64,000 nt of DNA from Nocardia arthritidis NBRC 100137 (GCF_001612765.1 NZ_BDBB01000013.1:1-64000); one strand, 5' to 3'; positions 23,279-32,497 are shown, counted from the first letter of the stretch. The notes: a model not told the origin generated them from the letters alone. Program-made: numbers and translations.

Positions 23279-24940
23279 ATGGCTCTTCGCGAGTTCTTCG
23301 CGCGGCATCGCATCGCTTCGGCCGCTGCCGCGCCGGCGGTATTGGGGGTGGCGGCGGTCGTCGCCGCCTCGTTGGCACTGACCTCGACGCCGGAAACCAG
23401 GGATACGCAGCTCACGTCGTCCGTCACGGAATGCCACGACATGGTCACCATCTCGGTGGCCGGTCGCAATGACACTCCGCGGGAGGGCACCACCAAGATG
23501 CTGGTGGATGCCGACGGCAACCCGTTGCCTGCCGCCCTGTCCGGTGACCACAGCAGTGAGTGGGTCGACCCGGTTGTCAACGCGCCGGCCGATGACGTCG
23601 ATCCCGGCGCGTACGCCGCGGTCTACATCGCGTATCCGGCGAATATGTCCACCTACGAAGACGCCGTCAACGCGGGTGTCGCGAACACCGAACAGGTGAT
23701 GCGGGAGATCTCCGCGGCGTGCCCGGACACCAAGTTCTCGATCGTCGGCTACAGCGAGGGCGCCGACGTGGTGCGCCGCGTGGCGATGAAGATCGGTCAC
23801 CAGGAGCCCGGCCAGGACGGCGCCTACGGGATCGTGGATCCGGACGACGTCGTCGGTGTCGTCATCCTCGCGGACTCGGGTCGCTCGGCGGGGGACGGGC
23901 CGTTCCCGGGATCGAAGGATCCGTTCAGCAACCCGGACGGCTTCGACCAGCAGTATCAGAACGGCACGAACCCGGTTCCCGGTCAGGGTGCGGCGCAAGG
24001 CACCAGCGGTGACTTCGGTGCGCTGAACGGCAAGATCGCGTCGTTCTGCTCGGACGGCGATCTCACCTGCTCGGCCCCGCAGAACATCTCGCTGCTGCAG
24101 TTGGTGGTCAACGTCGGCAGGCAGCTGAACGTCGACGCGCTCGAACGCGACGGGCTCACGCCTGCGACCGGGCAGGACGTCGCGGTGGTGCTCGGCAGGA
24201 TCGCGCTGGCGGCGTTCGCCGACATCCAGTCGCAGCCGAACTGGATGCAGAGCGACGAGACCTTTCTGCAGGTGCTGCTGAGGGTGTCCGATCCGGCGTA
24301 CAAGCCGGGTGAGCAGTCGAAGGCTCCCGCGAAGGCGGACGCGATCGCGATCGATGACATGTCGCCGCTGGCCTACCTGCCGCAGAAGGTGTTCAACGAG
24401 ATCATCGGTCTGATCGTGACGAACCAGAACACGATCCCCGTGATCATGAGCGACCCGTACAACCTCACGCTCGGACCGAACCACACCGGTCATCACTTCG
24501 ACTACTGGGACGACGCCGACCCGGACGGCGGCAAGCCGCTGACCTCCGCCGAGTACGCCGCTGCCTGGCTCACCCATCTGGCGAAGCAGGCGCAGGCGGG
24601 CAAGCAGGTCGACACGACGTCCAAGCCGCAAGAGGCGGACCTCGCCGCCGTGTACAAGGCGGCGGAGACCACCTCGGCGACGCCGACGACCGAACCCACC
24701 AAGACTTCGACGACGTCACCGACCAGCGCCGCCCCGACGACGACCGCCACCACCGGCAGTTCGACGACTACGGTCGCGCCGACGAGCACGACCTCGACGC
24801 CGGCGGTCACCACGACGCCCGCTCCGTCCCAGGTCGCGGCTCCGGTCGAGACGGCGAAGCCGACCACCACCGAAACGACCACGACCACAACGCAATCCGC
24901 GGCACCGACCACCAGTACGACCGCGCAAGCGCCGAATTGA
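23279..24940 (+). CDS. Cutinase-family serine esterase with Thr-rich tail
   Basis: A 553-aa exported protein. The N-terminal hydrophobic segment AVLGVAAVVAASLALTSTP (about residues 20-38) is a signal anchor or signal peptide after a basic start. The alpha/beta-hydrolase nucleophile is S159 in GYSEGA (157-162), preceded by IAYPANMSTYEDAVNAGV; the catalytic His is probably in NHTGHHFDYW (about 401-410). Residues from about 460 to the end are Thr/Ser/Pro/Ala-rich, a probable cell-wall linker that may be O-glycosylated. Comparable mycolata proteins act on lipids or mycolate esters. The start ATG 23279 follows CAGGA closely. A bidirectional terminator follows. Confidence 0.88.
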   Translation: MALREFFARHRIASAAAAPAVLGVAAVVAASLALTSTPETRDTQLTSSVTECHDMVTISVAGRNDTPREGTTKMLVDADGNPLPAALSGDHSSEWVDPVVNAPADDVDPGAYAAVYIAYPANMSTYEDAVNAGVANTEQVMREISAACPDTKFSIVGYSEGADVVRRVAMKIGHQEPGQDGAYGIVDPDDVVGVVILADSGRSAGDGPFPGSKDPFSNPDGFDQQYQNGTNPVPGQGAAQGTSGDFGALNGKIASFCSDGDLTCSAPQNISLLQLVVNVGRQLNVDALERDGLTPATGQDVAVVLGRIALAAFADIQSQPNWMQSDETFLQVLLRVSDPAYKPGEQSKAPAKADAIAIDDMSPLAYLPQKVFNEIIGLIVTNQNTIPVIMSDPYNLTLGPNHTGHHFDYWDDADPDGGKPLTSAEYAAAWLTHLAKQAQAGKQVDTTSKPQEADLAAVYKAAETTSATPTTEPTKTSTTSPTSAAPTTTATTGSSTTTVAPTSTTSTPAVTTTPAPSQVAAPVETAKPTTTETTTTTTQSAAPTTSTTAQAPN

Positions 24941-24946
24941 CCAACC

Positions 24947-24988
24947 CGTCGGCTCGTGATCGCCCCTCGGCGCGATCGCGAGCCGACG
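24947..24988. terminator. Bidirectional terminator
   Basis: A 17-bp stem with arms 24947-24963 (CGTCGGCTCGTGATCGC) and 24972-24988 has one G-U wobble and an 8-nt loop. It lies between the convergent cutinase and acyltransferase genes and can serve both. Confidence 0.82.
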
Positions 24989-24994
24989 GCGCTG

Positions 24995-26227
24995 TCAGGA
25001 GATGACGGTGCGCAGGTTACGGGCCAGCACTTCGATGCGGTGGTGCTGGAGTTCGGTGAATTCCTCCGGATGGTGTATCTCCACACTCAGCCGCCCGGCG
25101 AAAGTGCTGATGACGCAGGTGCCGCCACCCGGCTGCTGCGGACGGCGGCCGGTCAGGTCCGGCTTGGCGAGCATGGTGGAGTGGAAGTCGTCGATGCGCA
25201 GCCCGTCCTGTTCGGGTAGCGGGGGGATGGCGCCCCAGTTGGTGGCGATGACCACGCCGGGCAGGGCGGGCCTCGGTGCGGCCGCCATGTCGGGGATGCT
25301 CAGGGGCGTACGTTGCACGATGCCCGCGGCCAGGCCCGCATGCAGAGCCTCGCTGATCCCTCGGGCCGATTCCACCAGCGTCACGTCGGATGCGGGGGAG
25401 AGGTAAGTGGCGAAACCGAGGACGTTCGTCCCTTCGGTGGCGTCGATCGCGGGGCTCACTCTGGTCCGCAGGTCGACGGAGTACAGGTAGAGCAGTCCGG
25501 TGAGCGGCAGTTCGCGAATCTCGGCCTCGGTCCGCAGCAGCGCCGCCGACACCAGGCCGTGCAGCGTGACATTCGCGCGATGCCCGACCGCGACCAGCGC
25601 CGCGGTCTCCTCCGCGGTCAGCAGGCACCGGGTGGTGCACAACGCCGGGTACTCGTCTTCGCGCGGTCGCGGAATCTCCGGCGGCGGGGAGGCGGTCGCA
25701 CCGGCGGGCCCGGAACCGGGCAGCGCCATCTTCTCGATGCCTCGCGCCGCGAGCAGGTGCTCGACGGGTTCGGGGAACGGGTGCACCGGCAGCTCGGACA
25801 TACCTTCACCGACCGCGTCTCGATATCCGGTCCAGAACTCGGTGACGATGGCGAACGCGTGGAAGGCGTCCGCGACGCTGTGATGGAGCATCAGCGTGAC
25901 GCTCGCGGTAGCGCCGTCGCGCACCACGCACAGGGCGCACACGCCCGCCCGCTGATCGAATTTCGCGCCGCCGAGCGGGGATTCGGGGCTCGCGTCGGCG
26001 ACGAAGATCTCCGGCGCGGCATCGGTCACGGCGAAGACGTGGCCGCCCTCTTCGGTCGCCTCGATGCGGGCGCGCAGGATCGGATGCGCCCTTGCGACGG
26101 CCTCGAAGGCAGCCGTCAGCGCGGGCAGGTCCAACCGCCCGGACACCCGTGCCGCATAACCGATGAAGACCTCGCCCGCGGCGAACATTTCCTCGCTCGG
26201 GGCAAGCCGGCGGATCACGTCGACCAC
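24995..26227 (-). CDS. PapA5-like acyltransferase (condensation-domain fold)
   Basis: A 410-aa protein from GTG 26227. The catalytic HHxxxD motif is HHSVAD at residues 115-120, with alanine instead of glycine after D. Nearby blocks are PILRARIEATEEGGHVF (about 49-65) and, in the second half, GLLYLYSVDLRTRVSPAID and NVLGFATYLSPASD, the usual bridge and channel strands of PapA/phthiocerol dimycocerosyltransferase relatives. Such enzymes transfer acyl groups from ACP or CoA to diols, sugars or alcohols. No PKS gene is adjacent, but one lies 20 kb away in the same window, so a link is only possible. It is convergent with the cutinase. Confidence 0.82.
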   Translation of the reverse strand: MVDVIRRLAPSEEMFAAGEVFIGYAARVSGRLDLPALTAAFEAVARAHPILRARIEATEEGGHVFAVTDAAPEIFVADASPESPLGGAKFDQRAGVCALCVVRDGATASVTLMLHHSVADAFHAFAIVTEFWTGYRDAVGEGMSELPVHPFPEPVEHLLAARGIEKMALPGSGPAGATASPPPEIPRPREDEYPALCTTRCLLTAEETAALVAVGHRANVTLHGLVSAALLRTEAEIRELPLTGLLYLYSVDLRTRVSPAIDATEGTNVLGFATYLSPASDVTLVESARGISEALHAGLAAGIVQRTPLSIPDMAAAPRPALPGVVIATNWGAIPPLPEQDGLRIDDFHSTMLAKPDLTGRRPQQPGGGTCVISTFAGRLSVEIHHPEEFTELQHHRIEVLARNLRTVIS

Positions 26228-26354
26228 GATGATGTATTCCCTTCGCTCCCGGCGAGACTAGCCCGAACACCCTGCACACGCGGATGATTCGCCCGAATCA
26301 GACGAAAAGGACAGGCGGGCGGCCTCTTGTCACAAGGGGGAACGGGATCTGTCG

Positions 26355-26369
26355 GATGATCGGATCATC
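26355..26369. promoter_or_regulatory. 15-bp palindrome upstream of DMT transporter
   Basis: GATGATCGGATCATC is a perfect inverted repeat (7+1+7) in the 251-bp spacer between the divergent acyltransferase and DMT genes. No regulator gene adjoins it, so the binding protein would be encoded elsewhere. Confidence 0.5.
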
Positions 26370-26478
26370 TGGATAAGCTCCGAACGGTCGAAAGCGAGCG
26401 GAGTATGTCCCGAATCGAGCCGATTCCATCCGTCACCGAGCCGGTCGCCGTCCGTGCGTGCCGAACAGTGGGCACGCG

Positions 26479-27396
26479 ATGACGCGCCGCGGGTGGACAC
26501 TATTCCTGGCGATGGGCCTGATCTGGGGCGTGCCGTACGCGATGATCCGCGTGGCGGTGCGGGATCTCGACCCGGTCGTGGTCGCATTCGGGCGCACGCT
26601 CATCGGTGGCCTGCTGTTGCTGCCGGTCGCGCTGTACGCTCGCGCGCTGACGCCGGTGCTGCGGCGATGGCGGCCGCTGTTGCTCTACACCTTGGTGGAG
26701 ATCACCGGGCCGTGGTTCCTGATCGGGTACGCCGAGACCACCCTGAACAGCTCGACCGTCGGCTTGCTGATCGCGGCGGTGCCGCTGATCGCCGTGGTGC
26801 TCGTGACCGTGCTCGGCCACGACAGGTTCGACGCGCGCCGGGTGATCGGTCTGCTCGCCGGGTTCGCCGGCGTCGCCGCGCTCGTCGGCTTGGACGTCGA
26901 CCTGGGGAATCCGGCGGCGCTCGCCGCGATCGGCCTGACCACGATCGGATACGCGGTGGGGCCGGTCGTCATCGATCGCGCGCTGGCCGACCTGCCTCCG
27001 TTGGGCGTGGTGACCGGGTCGCTGCTGCTGGCGGCGGCGATCTACGCGCCGTTCGCGGGTTGGCTGTGGCCCTCGCGCATCACCGCCGACGCGGCCTGGT
27101 CGGTGCTGGGTCTCGCGGTGATCTGCACGGCCGCGGCGTTCCTGTTCTTCTTCGCGCTGATCGCCGAGGCCGGCCCCGCCCGTGCGACGGTGATCACCTA
27201 CATCAATCCCGCGGTGGCGATCCTGCTCGGCGTCACGGCGCTCGACGAGCCGCTGACCGCGGGCATGGCGATCGGCTTCCCGCTGGTCGTCCTCGGTTCG
27301 GTGCTCGGAACCGCCCGCGGTCGCGACGAGGCGGCCCGGGCGGACCTGCCCGCGCCCGCCGCGCCGGAGGCGGCGGTCCCATTACCCGAGAGGTAA
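26479..27396 (+). CDS. EamA/DMT-family transporter
   Basis: A 305-aa polytopic protein, start chosen at ATG 26479 (MTRRGWTLFLAMGLIWGVPY) rather than the GTG 7 codons upstream. Ten helices form two EamA repeats; GRTLIGGLLLLPVAL and TYINPAVAILLGVTALDEPLTAGMAIG are typical of the first and second repeat ends. It is probably a metabolite or drug exporter of the inner membrane; the substrate is unknown. It is followed 76 bp later by a SnoaL-like gene on the same strand. Confidence 0.9.
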   Translation: MTRRGWTLFLAMGLIWGVPYAMIRVAVRDLDPVVVAFGRTLIGGLLLLPVALYARALTPVLRRWRPLLLYTLVEITGPWFLIGYAETTLNSSTVGLLIAAVPLIAVVLVTVLGHDRFDARRVIGLLAGFAGVAALVGLDVDLGNPAALAAIGLTTIGYAVGPVVIDRALADLPPLGVVTGSLLLAAAIYAPFAGWLWPSRITADAAWSVLGLAVICTAAAFLFFFALIAEAGPARATVITYINPAVAILLGVTALDEPLTAGMAIGFPLVVLGSVLGTARGRDEAARADLPAPAAPEAAVPLPER

Positions 27397-27472
27397 TCGC
27401 CATCGGGCGCGCGCCTGCCGAGAATGGCAGGGAGCCGCGGGATCACGCGGTGTCGCTGTGAAAGGACCTGCC

Positions 27473-27910
27473 GTGTCAGTGCCCGCGCCGACCACTCGAG
27501 CGGTGGTCGAAGAGTTGCTGCGCCGAATCGGTTCCGGTGATCCGGAAGCCGTCGCCGATTTGTACGCCGAACACACCGATTGGCAGCTCAATTGGCCGGA
27601 GGCGGAACACGGGCGCACCGCCACGCCCTGGATTCGGCACCGTTCGACCCGCGCGGACGCCGCGGCGCATTACCGCTCGCTCGCCGAACACCATGTGCCG
27701 GAGGAGTCGGCCACGCGGGTCGACCGGGTGCTCGTCGACGGTGACGACGCCGTGGTGCTCGGCGAGATCCGGCAAACCGCGCGCGGCACCGGCCGTGCCT
27801 ATCGCGCGCGTTTCGCGCTGCACCTCACGGTGCGGGATGGGCTGATCACCCGGCACCACGTCTACGAGGACAGTCTCGCCGTCGCCCGGGCATTCGACCC
27901 CGGGGAGTGA
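27473..27910 (+). CDS. SnoaL/NTF2-like protein
   Basis: A 145-aa protein from GTG 27473, 6 nt after AAAGGA. The cone-shaped NTF2 fold is suggested by RAVVEELLRRIGSGDPEAVADLYAEHTDWQLNWP at the N-terminus and FALHLTVRDGLITRHHVYEDSLAVARAF at the end, the standard SnoaL strand-helix pattern. Such proteins are hydrolases, isomerases or ligand-binding proteins; catalytic residues cannot be assigned. The gene stands 21 bp before a methyltransferase gene and may share its transcript. Confidence 0.8.
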   Translation: MSVPAPTTRAVVEELLRRIGSGDPEAVADLYAEHTDWQLNWPEAEHGRTATPWIRHRSTRADAAAHYRSLAEHHVPEESATRVDRVLVDGDDAVVLGEIRQTARGTGRAYRARFALHLTVRDGLITRHHVYEDSLAVARAFDPGE

Positions 27911-27931
27911 GCACGTAATACGCTGCTACAG

Positions 27932-28597
27932 GTGCTGGATTCGACCGAAGACTTCGCCGGCGAGCGTCCCGATCCGATCGCCACCCGCAGGGCGTACGAC
28001 GAGGTCGCCGACCGCTACGCCGAGGATGTCCGGCACCGGCTCGAGCGCCAGCCGCTCGACCGGGCGATGCTCGCGGTGTTCGCGGAATCGGTGGCGGGCA
28101 ACGGTTCCGGACCGATCGCCGATCTCGGCTGCGGGCCGGGGCATGTGACAGCTCACCTCGCGGCGCTGGGTGCGCGGGTGTTCGGCATCGATCTCGCGCC
28201 CCGCATGGTCGCGCTCGCGCGTGCGGAATACCCGCACCTACACTTCGCGCAGGGTTCGATGGAACAGCTACCGCTGGGCAACGGCACGCTCGGCGGCATA
28301 GTGGCTTGGTATTCGTTGATCCACACACCACCGGATCGCGTGCCGCACGTGTTGAGCGAGTGCAATCGGGTACTCGCGGGCAAAGGGCACGTGCTGCTGA
28401 CTTTCCAGACGGCGGACCGGCCCGATGCGGTGGAAGCCTTCGATCACAGGGTGATTCGCGCCTACCGGTGGGCGCCGAAACGCCTCGCGCGTCTACTCGG
28501 CGCCGCCGGTTTCGCCATGATCGCTCGCATGGTGCGCGAACCGGGTCCCGAGGAGCGGTTCGGGCAGGCATACCTGCTGGCATCGAAGGTTCGGTGA
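27932..28597 (+). CDS. Class I SAM-dependent methyltransferase
   Basis: A 221-aa protein starting at GTG 27932 (MLDSTEDFAGERPDPIATRRAYDEVADRYAEDV). Motif I is IADLGCGPGHVTAHL (about residues 61-75), followed by GIDLAPRMVALARAEYP and the acidic loop FAQGSMEQLPLGNGTLGGIVAWYSLIH, as in UbiE/COQ5-like small-molecule methyltransferases. It is cytosolic. The substrate is unknown; neighbouring SnoaL and WS/DGAT genes do not settle it. Confidence 0.9.
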   Translation: MLDSTEDFAGERPDPIATRRAYDEVADRYAEDVRHRLERQPLDRAMLAVFAESVAGNGSGPIADLGCGPGHVTAHLAALGARVFGIDLAPRMVALARAEYPHLHFAQGSMEQLPLGNGTLGGIVAWYSLIHTPPDRVPHVLSECNRVLAGKGHVLLTFQTADRPDAVEAFDHRVIRAYRWAPKRLARLLGAAGFAMIARMVREPGPEERFGQAYLLASKVR

Positions 28598-28731
28598 TTC
28601 ACCGAACGCGGTCCATCCCGTCCGGGTAGGTTTGTCGTGTCGCGGCGATTTCATGGCTGCGCGGGCCCGCCGACAATGTGGTCGATCTGAACTCCGAACC
28701 TTTTCACCATGTCGTCAGGGGGCGACTCATC

Positions 28732-30072
28732 ATGGAATTCATCGCGCCGGTCGATGCCGTCTTCTTGCTCGCCGAATCCCGGGAACAGCCGATGCACGTC
28801 GGTTCGCTGCAATTGTTCGAACCACCGGAGGACGCCGGAGCGGACTTCGCTGCTCGGGTCCATACCGAACTACTCCGAAGCGCCGACGTCGATCCGACCT
28901 TCCGCAAGCATCCCGCAACAATTTTCGGGTCACCGCAGATGGCCTGGACGCATGCCGACCACGTGGAATTGGACTATCACGTGCGGCGGCAGGCCGTGCC
29001 CGCCCCGGGCCGCATGGACCAGCTCGTGGAACTGGCCTCCGGCCTGCACAGCAGCCTGCTGGACCGGCATCGCCCGCTGTGGGAGTTCCATCTGATCGAG
29101 GGTCTCGCCGACGGCAGGTTCGCGCTGTATTCGAAGATGCATCACGCGTTGATCGACGGCGTCTCGGCCCAACGCCTGCTGCGGCGCACACTGACCAGCG
29201 ATCCGTCCTCCGGCACCACGCGGGTGCCGTGGCATCTGCCCCGGGGCAGGCGCAGTAGGGAGTCCGGCGCGGCCGGTCCGGCGCGGAACCTGGTCTCCGC
29301 GGCCGCCTCCGGCGCGTCGGTACTGCGCGCCGCGCGCACCGCCCTGTCGCGGCAGCAGCTGACCCTGCCGTTCGCGGCCCCGCGCACCATGTTCAACGTG
29401 CCGATCGGCGGCGCGCGCCGTGCGGTGGTCCGGTCCTGGCCGCTGGAGCGGCTGCAGCAGGTGAAGAAGGCGTCCGGTTCGACGCTCAACGATGTGGTGC
29501 TCACCATGTCGGCGGGCGCGCTGCGGCGGTACCTGATCGAACGGGACGCGCTGCCGGACAAGCCGTTGATCGCGATGGTGCCGATGTCACTGCGCGCCGA
29601 GGACGACGAGACCAACGGGGTGAAGGTCGGGGCGGTGCTGTGCAATCTCGGCACCGACATCGCCGATCCGCTGGACCGCCTGCGGGTGGTCGCCGGGTCG
29701 ATGCGTGACGGCAAGGACGTCTACAGCACGCTCTCGTGCAACCAGACGATGGCGCTGTCGGCGCTGATGCTCAGCCCGCTCGCCCTCAATCTCGTGCCCG
29801 CGCTGATCTCGTTGACCAATCCGACCTTCAACATCGTGATCTCGAACGTGCCGGGGCCACGCGAGCCCATGTACTGGAACGGTGCGCGGCTGGACGCGAG
29901 CTATCCGTTGTCGATCCCGTTCGACGGCCAGGCGGTGAACATCACGCTCACCTCCAACGCGGGCAACCTCGATTTCGGCGTGGTCGGCTGCCGCCGCAGT
30001 GTGCCGCAGTTACCTCGCCTGCTCGATCACTTGGAGGAGTCGCTCGCCGAACTGGAGCGGGCCAGCGCCTGA
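28732..30072 (+). CDS. Wax ester synthase / diacylglycerol acyltransferase (WS/DGAT)
   Basis: A 446-aa protein from ATG 28732 (MEFIAPVDAVFLLAESREQPMHVGSL, a typical WS/DGAT N-terminus). The catalytic motif HHALIDG is at residues 137-143. Downstream are LNDVVLTMSAGALRRYL, AMVPMSLR, GAVLCNLGTDIADPLDRL and the late NIVISNVPGPREPMYWNGARL block, which is diagnostic. It transfers acyl from acyl-CoA to long-chain alcohols or diacylglycerol at lipid droplets or membranes. Mycolata hold many paralogues. No close partner gene; a KstR-like site lies just downstream. Confidence 0.93.
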   Translation: MEFIAPVDAVFLLAESREQPMHVGSLQLFEPPEDAGADFAARVHTELLRSADVDPTFRKHPATIFGSPQMAWTHADHVELDYHVRRQAVPAPGRMDQLVELASGLHSSLLDRHRPLWEFHLIEGLADGRFALYSKMHHALIDGVSAQRLLRRTLTSDPSSGTTRVPWHLPRGRRSRESGAAGPARNLVSAAASGASVLRAARTALSRQQLTLPFAAPRTMFNVPIGGARRAVVRSWPLERLQQVKKASGSTLNDVVLTMSAGALRRYLIERDALPDKPLIAMVPMSLRAEDDETNGVKVGAVLCNLGTDIADPLDRLRVVAGSMRDGKDVYSTLSCNQTMALSALMLSPLALNLVPALISLTNPTFNIVISNVPGPREPMYWNGARLDASYPLSIPFDGQAVNITLTSNAGNLDFGVVGCRRSVPQLPRLLDHLEESLAELERASA

Positions 30073-30095
30073 GGGCAGCGCATTCCGCAGAAAAC

Positions 30096-30235
30096 TAGAA
30101 CGTGTTACTGTCGATGAATGGTGCACCGGCCAGTCGAGGATGCCGCAGCCGCTTCATGGCGATATTCGCGGCTCGCGGCGGACTCGACGCGCGGCAGCCA
30201 GGCCGCACCGCGTGCCACTTATGCAACTCGTTCTA
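30096..30235. promoter_or_regulatory. Two KstR-type motifs upstream of NMO-like gene
   Basis: TGCAACTCGTTCTA (30222-30235) fits the KstR consensus TnnAACnnGTTnnA exactly; TAGAACGTGTTACT (30096-30109) has the same AAC-N2-GTT core with one outer mismatch. They lie 54 and 180 bp before the NMO-like start. KstR is a TetR repressor of sterol catabolism in mycolata; other TetR lipid regulators bind similar sites. Confidence 0.5.
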
Positions 30236-30288
30236 GTACACCTGCGCCGCGCCGTTCGCGGCGGAGCAGTTAGGGAGACCAGCACGCC

Positions 30289-31413
30289 ATGCGTACCGAA
30301 ATCTGCGAACGGCTCGGGATCGAATTCCCCATCTTCGCCTTCACCCACTGCCGCGACGTGGCGGCCGCGGTCAGCAACGCGGGGGGACTCGGCGTGCTCG
30401 GCGCCGTCGGCTTCACCGCCGAGCAGCTCGAGGTCGAGCTGGCCTGGCTGGACGAGCACGTGCATGGCGTATACGGCGTCGACCTGGTGATCCCGTCCAA
30501 GTACGAGGGCAAGGGCATCGACGACCTGAGCCCCGAGGAGCTGGAAGCCAAGCTGGCCGAACTCGTCCCGCAGGGGCACCGCGACTTCGCCGAGAAGATC
30601 CTCGCCGACCACGGTGTGCCCAAGCTGCCGGAGAACGAGCACCACAACCAGTTGCTCGGCTGGACGGCCACCACCGCGGGACCGCAGGTGGAGGTGATCC
30701 TGCGGCACCCGAAGGCGAAGCTGGTGGCCAATGCCCTCGGCACCCCGCCGGAAGACGTGATCAAGCAGGTGCAGGACTCCGGCAGGCTGATCGGCGCGCT
30801 GTGCGGTTCGGTCAAGCACGCGCTCAACCACAAGCGCGCGGGCCTGGACTTCGTGGTCTGCCAGGGCACCGAGGGCGGCGGCCACTGCGGCGAGGTCTCC
30901 TCGATGGTGCTGTGGCCGCAGGTCATCGACGCCGTCGGCGACCTGCCGGTGCTCGCCGCGGGCGGCATCGGCAACGGCCGCCAGGTGGCCGCCGCGATGG
31001 CGATGGGCGCCGCGGGCGCGTGGACCGGTTCGGTGTGGCTGACCGTCGAGGAAGCCAATGTGCCGCCGGCCCAGATGCAGACCTACATCGACGCGACCAG
31101 CCACGACACGGTGCGTTCGCGCGCATGGACCGGCAAGCCCGCCCGCATGCTGCGCAACGACTGGACCGAGGCGTGGGAGCAGGCCGATACCCCTGACCCG
31201 CTGCCGATGCCGCTGCAGATGATGGTCGCGCTGGACGGTGTGAAGCGTGGCCACCGCTATCCGGAGGCCGCCAAGGACGTCAACTTCAACCCGGTCGGCC
31301 AGATCGTCGGCATGATGAACCGCGTGGAGCGCTCCGCCGACGTGGTCAACCGGCTGATCCAGGAGTACGTCGAGGCCTGCGAGCGCCTCAACAAGCTCAA
31401 CGGCGGGGTCTGA
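30289..31413 (+). CDS. NAD(P)H-dependent flavin oxidoreductase (nitronate monooxygenase family)
   Basis: A 374-aa protein from ATG 30289. It starts MRTEICERLGIEFPIFAFTHCRDVAAAVSNAGGLGVLG, the FMN-barrel opening of the NMO/IpdC family. Further FMN motifs are VVCQGTEGGGHCGEVSSMVLWPQV (about residues 186-209) and LAAGGIGNGRQVAAAMAMGAAGAWTGS. The family contains nitronate monooxygenases, enoyl reductases and the steroid-degradation enzyme IpdC; the longer central insertion (about 75-120) sets this one apart. KstR-like sites upstream favour lipid or steroid metabolism. A hairpin terminator follows. Confidence 0.85.
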   Translation: MRTEICERLGIEFPIFAFTHCRDVAAAVSNAGGLGVLGAVGFTAEQLEVELAWLDEHVHGVYGVDLVIPSKYEGKGIDDLSPEELEAKLAELVPQGHRDFAEKILADHGVPKLPENEHHNQLLGWTATTAGPQVEVILRHPKAKLVANALGTPPEDVIKQVQDSGRLIGALCGSVKHALNHKRAGLDFVVCQGTEGGGHCGEVSSMVLWPQVIDAVGDLPVLAAGGIGNGRQVAAAMAMGAAGAWTGSVWLTVEEANVPPAQMQTYIDATSHDTVRSRAWTGKPARMLRNDWTEAWEQADTPDPLPMPLQMMVALDGVKRGHRYPEAAKDVNFNPVGQIVGMMNRVERSADVVNRLIQEYVEACERLNKLNGGV

Positions 31414-31437
31414 GTTCGGGCGCCGGTTCCTGGTCGC

Positions 31438-31467
31438 GATGCCGCGCGGAATTCCCCGTGCGGCATC
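31438..31467 (+). terminator. Terminator after NMO-like gene
   Basis: A 12-bp stem GATGCCGCGCGG/CCGTGCGGCATC with one G-U wobble and loop AATTCC, 25 bp after the stop. The remaining spacer up to 31720 shows only the 13-bp palindromic element at 31601. Confidence 0.8.
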
Positions 31468-31600
31468 CCCACCGCGAGCCGCCCTCTTCGGCGGTCGGCC
31501 CGAGCGCTGATGCCCTGTCGCCCAGATTGATTCGTCGCGACCGGCGGAGCCCCGCTAGCCCGAGCGGCTCAGCGTCGGGGACCACACCCGTTGCTTCACT

Positions 31601-31613
31601 CTGTCTGAGACAA
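31601..31613. promoter_or_regulatory. CTGTCTGAGACAA palindromic element, copy 1
   Basis: The element has the perfect core TGTCT-G-AGACA. An identical 13-mer in inverse orientation lies at 34170-34182, and a related half-site (AGACAGTCT) at 32533-32541 in front of the GntR gene. It is probably an operator of that regulator. Confidence 0.5.
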
Positions 31614-31720
31614 GACTGTTCACCGAACTCAGCGGACAGCCGGATCGGCGCGTCCCGAGCGGACAGATCCGCACTGGTCTCCCAGCGCCGTCCCAGACGG
31701 AATGTGCGGCGTACGAAAAA

Positions 31721-32497
31721 TCAGGCGGTGGCAGCGTGCGTCTCGTCGGAGCCGTCCACGACCCCGGCCACCAATTCCTCGAAGCGCGCGATGACCTTCT
31801 CGTGGTACATACCGAACAAATCCTCGAACAGCGCCAGCTGCGCATCGCTCGGCCCGGAGCCGGAATCCCACACCGCGGCCAGCGCCCGCCAGACCAGGAC
31901 GTGCAGGTCCGCCGCACCCGCGAAGTACGCCTCGACCGCCTCCGGCACCTCGAGCACCATCTCGCCGATAGAATTCAAAATCGCACGCTGCATGGGGAGT
32001 CCGAGCACGGTCAACAGCCTGCGTACCAGCGCGACCTCGAGCGCGAGGAGCTGTCGGAAGTCCGGATCCGGCTGGCGCGCTATCGATTCGAGTTCGTCGA
32101 TCGCGTCCTTCAGTTCGGCCGCATCGATCCGCTGTTCGCCACCCGTGTAGGTGAGCAGCGCCTCCAGCACGAGATTGCGCTCGACGTCGACGATGTCGCG
32201 GAACATCTCTATCGCGATGTCCGGCATGGGAATCGAGAACCGGAACAGCTGGCGGTACACGTCCACTCCGCCGGCCTCCCGGACGTCACGGATCGTGAAA
32301 CCCTTGCCGCGCCTGGCTTCGACGAAGCCATACGACTCCAGCCGGCCCAAGGTCAGCTGCGCGGTAGCGCGATTCATCTCGAATTCCTCGGCGACCTGAC
32401 GCACCGACGGCATGAGATCCCCCGGCTGGTATTCCCCCGCGGCAACCCGGCGCGCCAGCTCGTCGGCAACGTCGGCGACCACCGTCTGGGATCCCAT
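31721..32497 (-). CDS. GntR/FadR-family transcriptional regulator
   Basis: A 258-aa protein starting at ATG 32497 (MGSQTVVADVADELARRVAAGEYQPGDLMPSVRQVAEEF), preceded by GAAAGGTGAC. The winged HTH covers residues ~8-70 with MNRATAQLTLGRLESYGFVEARRGKGFTIRD. The C-terminal all-helical domain (about 85-250) resembles FadR/FCD sensors of fatty acids or carboxylates. It is divergent from the ABC1 kinase gene. AGACA/TGTCT elements occur in its own promoter and on either side, suggesting autoregulation and control of flanking genes. Confidence 0.85.
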   Translation of the reverse strand: MGSQTVVADVADELARRVAAGEYQPGDLMPSVRQVAEEFEMNRATAQLTLGRLESYGFVEARRGKGFTIRDVREAGGVDVYRQLFRFSIPMPDIAIEMFRDIVDVERNLVLEALLTYTGGEQRIDAAELKDAIDELESIARQPDPDFRQLLALEVALVRRLLTVLGLPMQRAILNSIGEMVLEVPEAVEAYFAGAADLHVLVWRALAAVWDSGSGPSDAQLALFEDLFGMYHEKVIARFEELVAGVVDGSDETHAATA

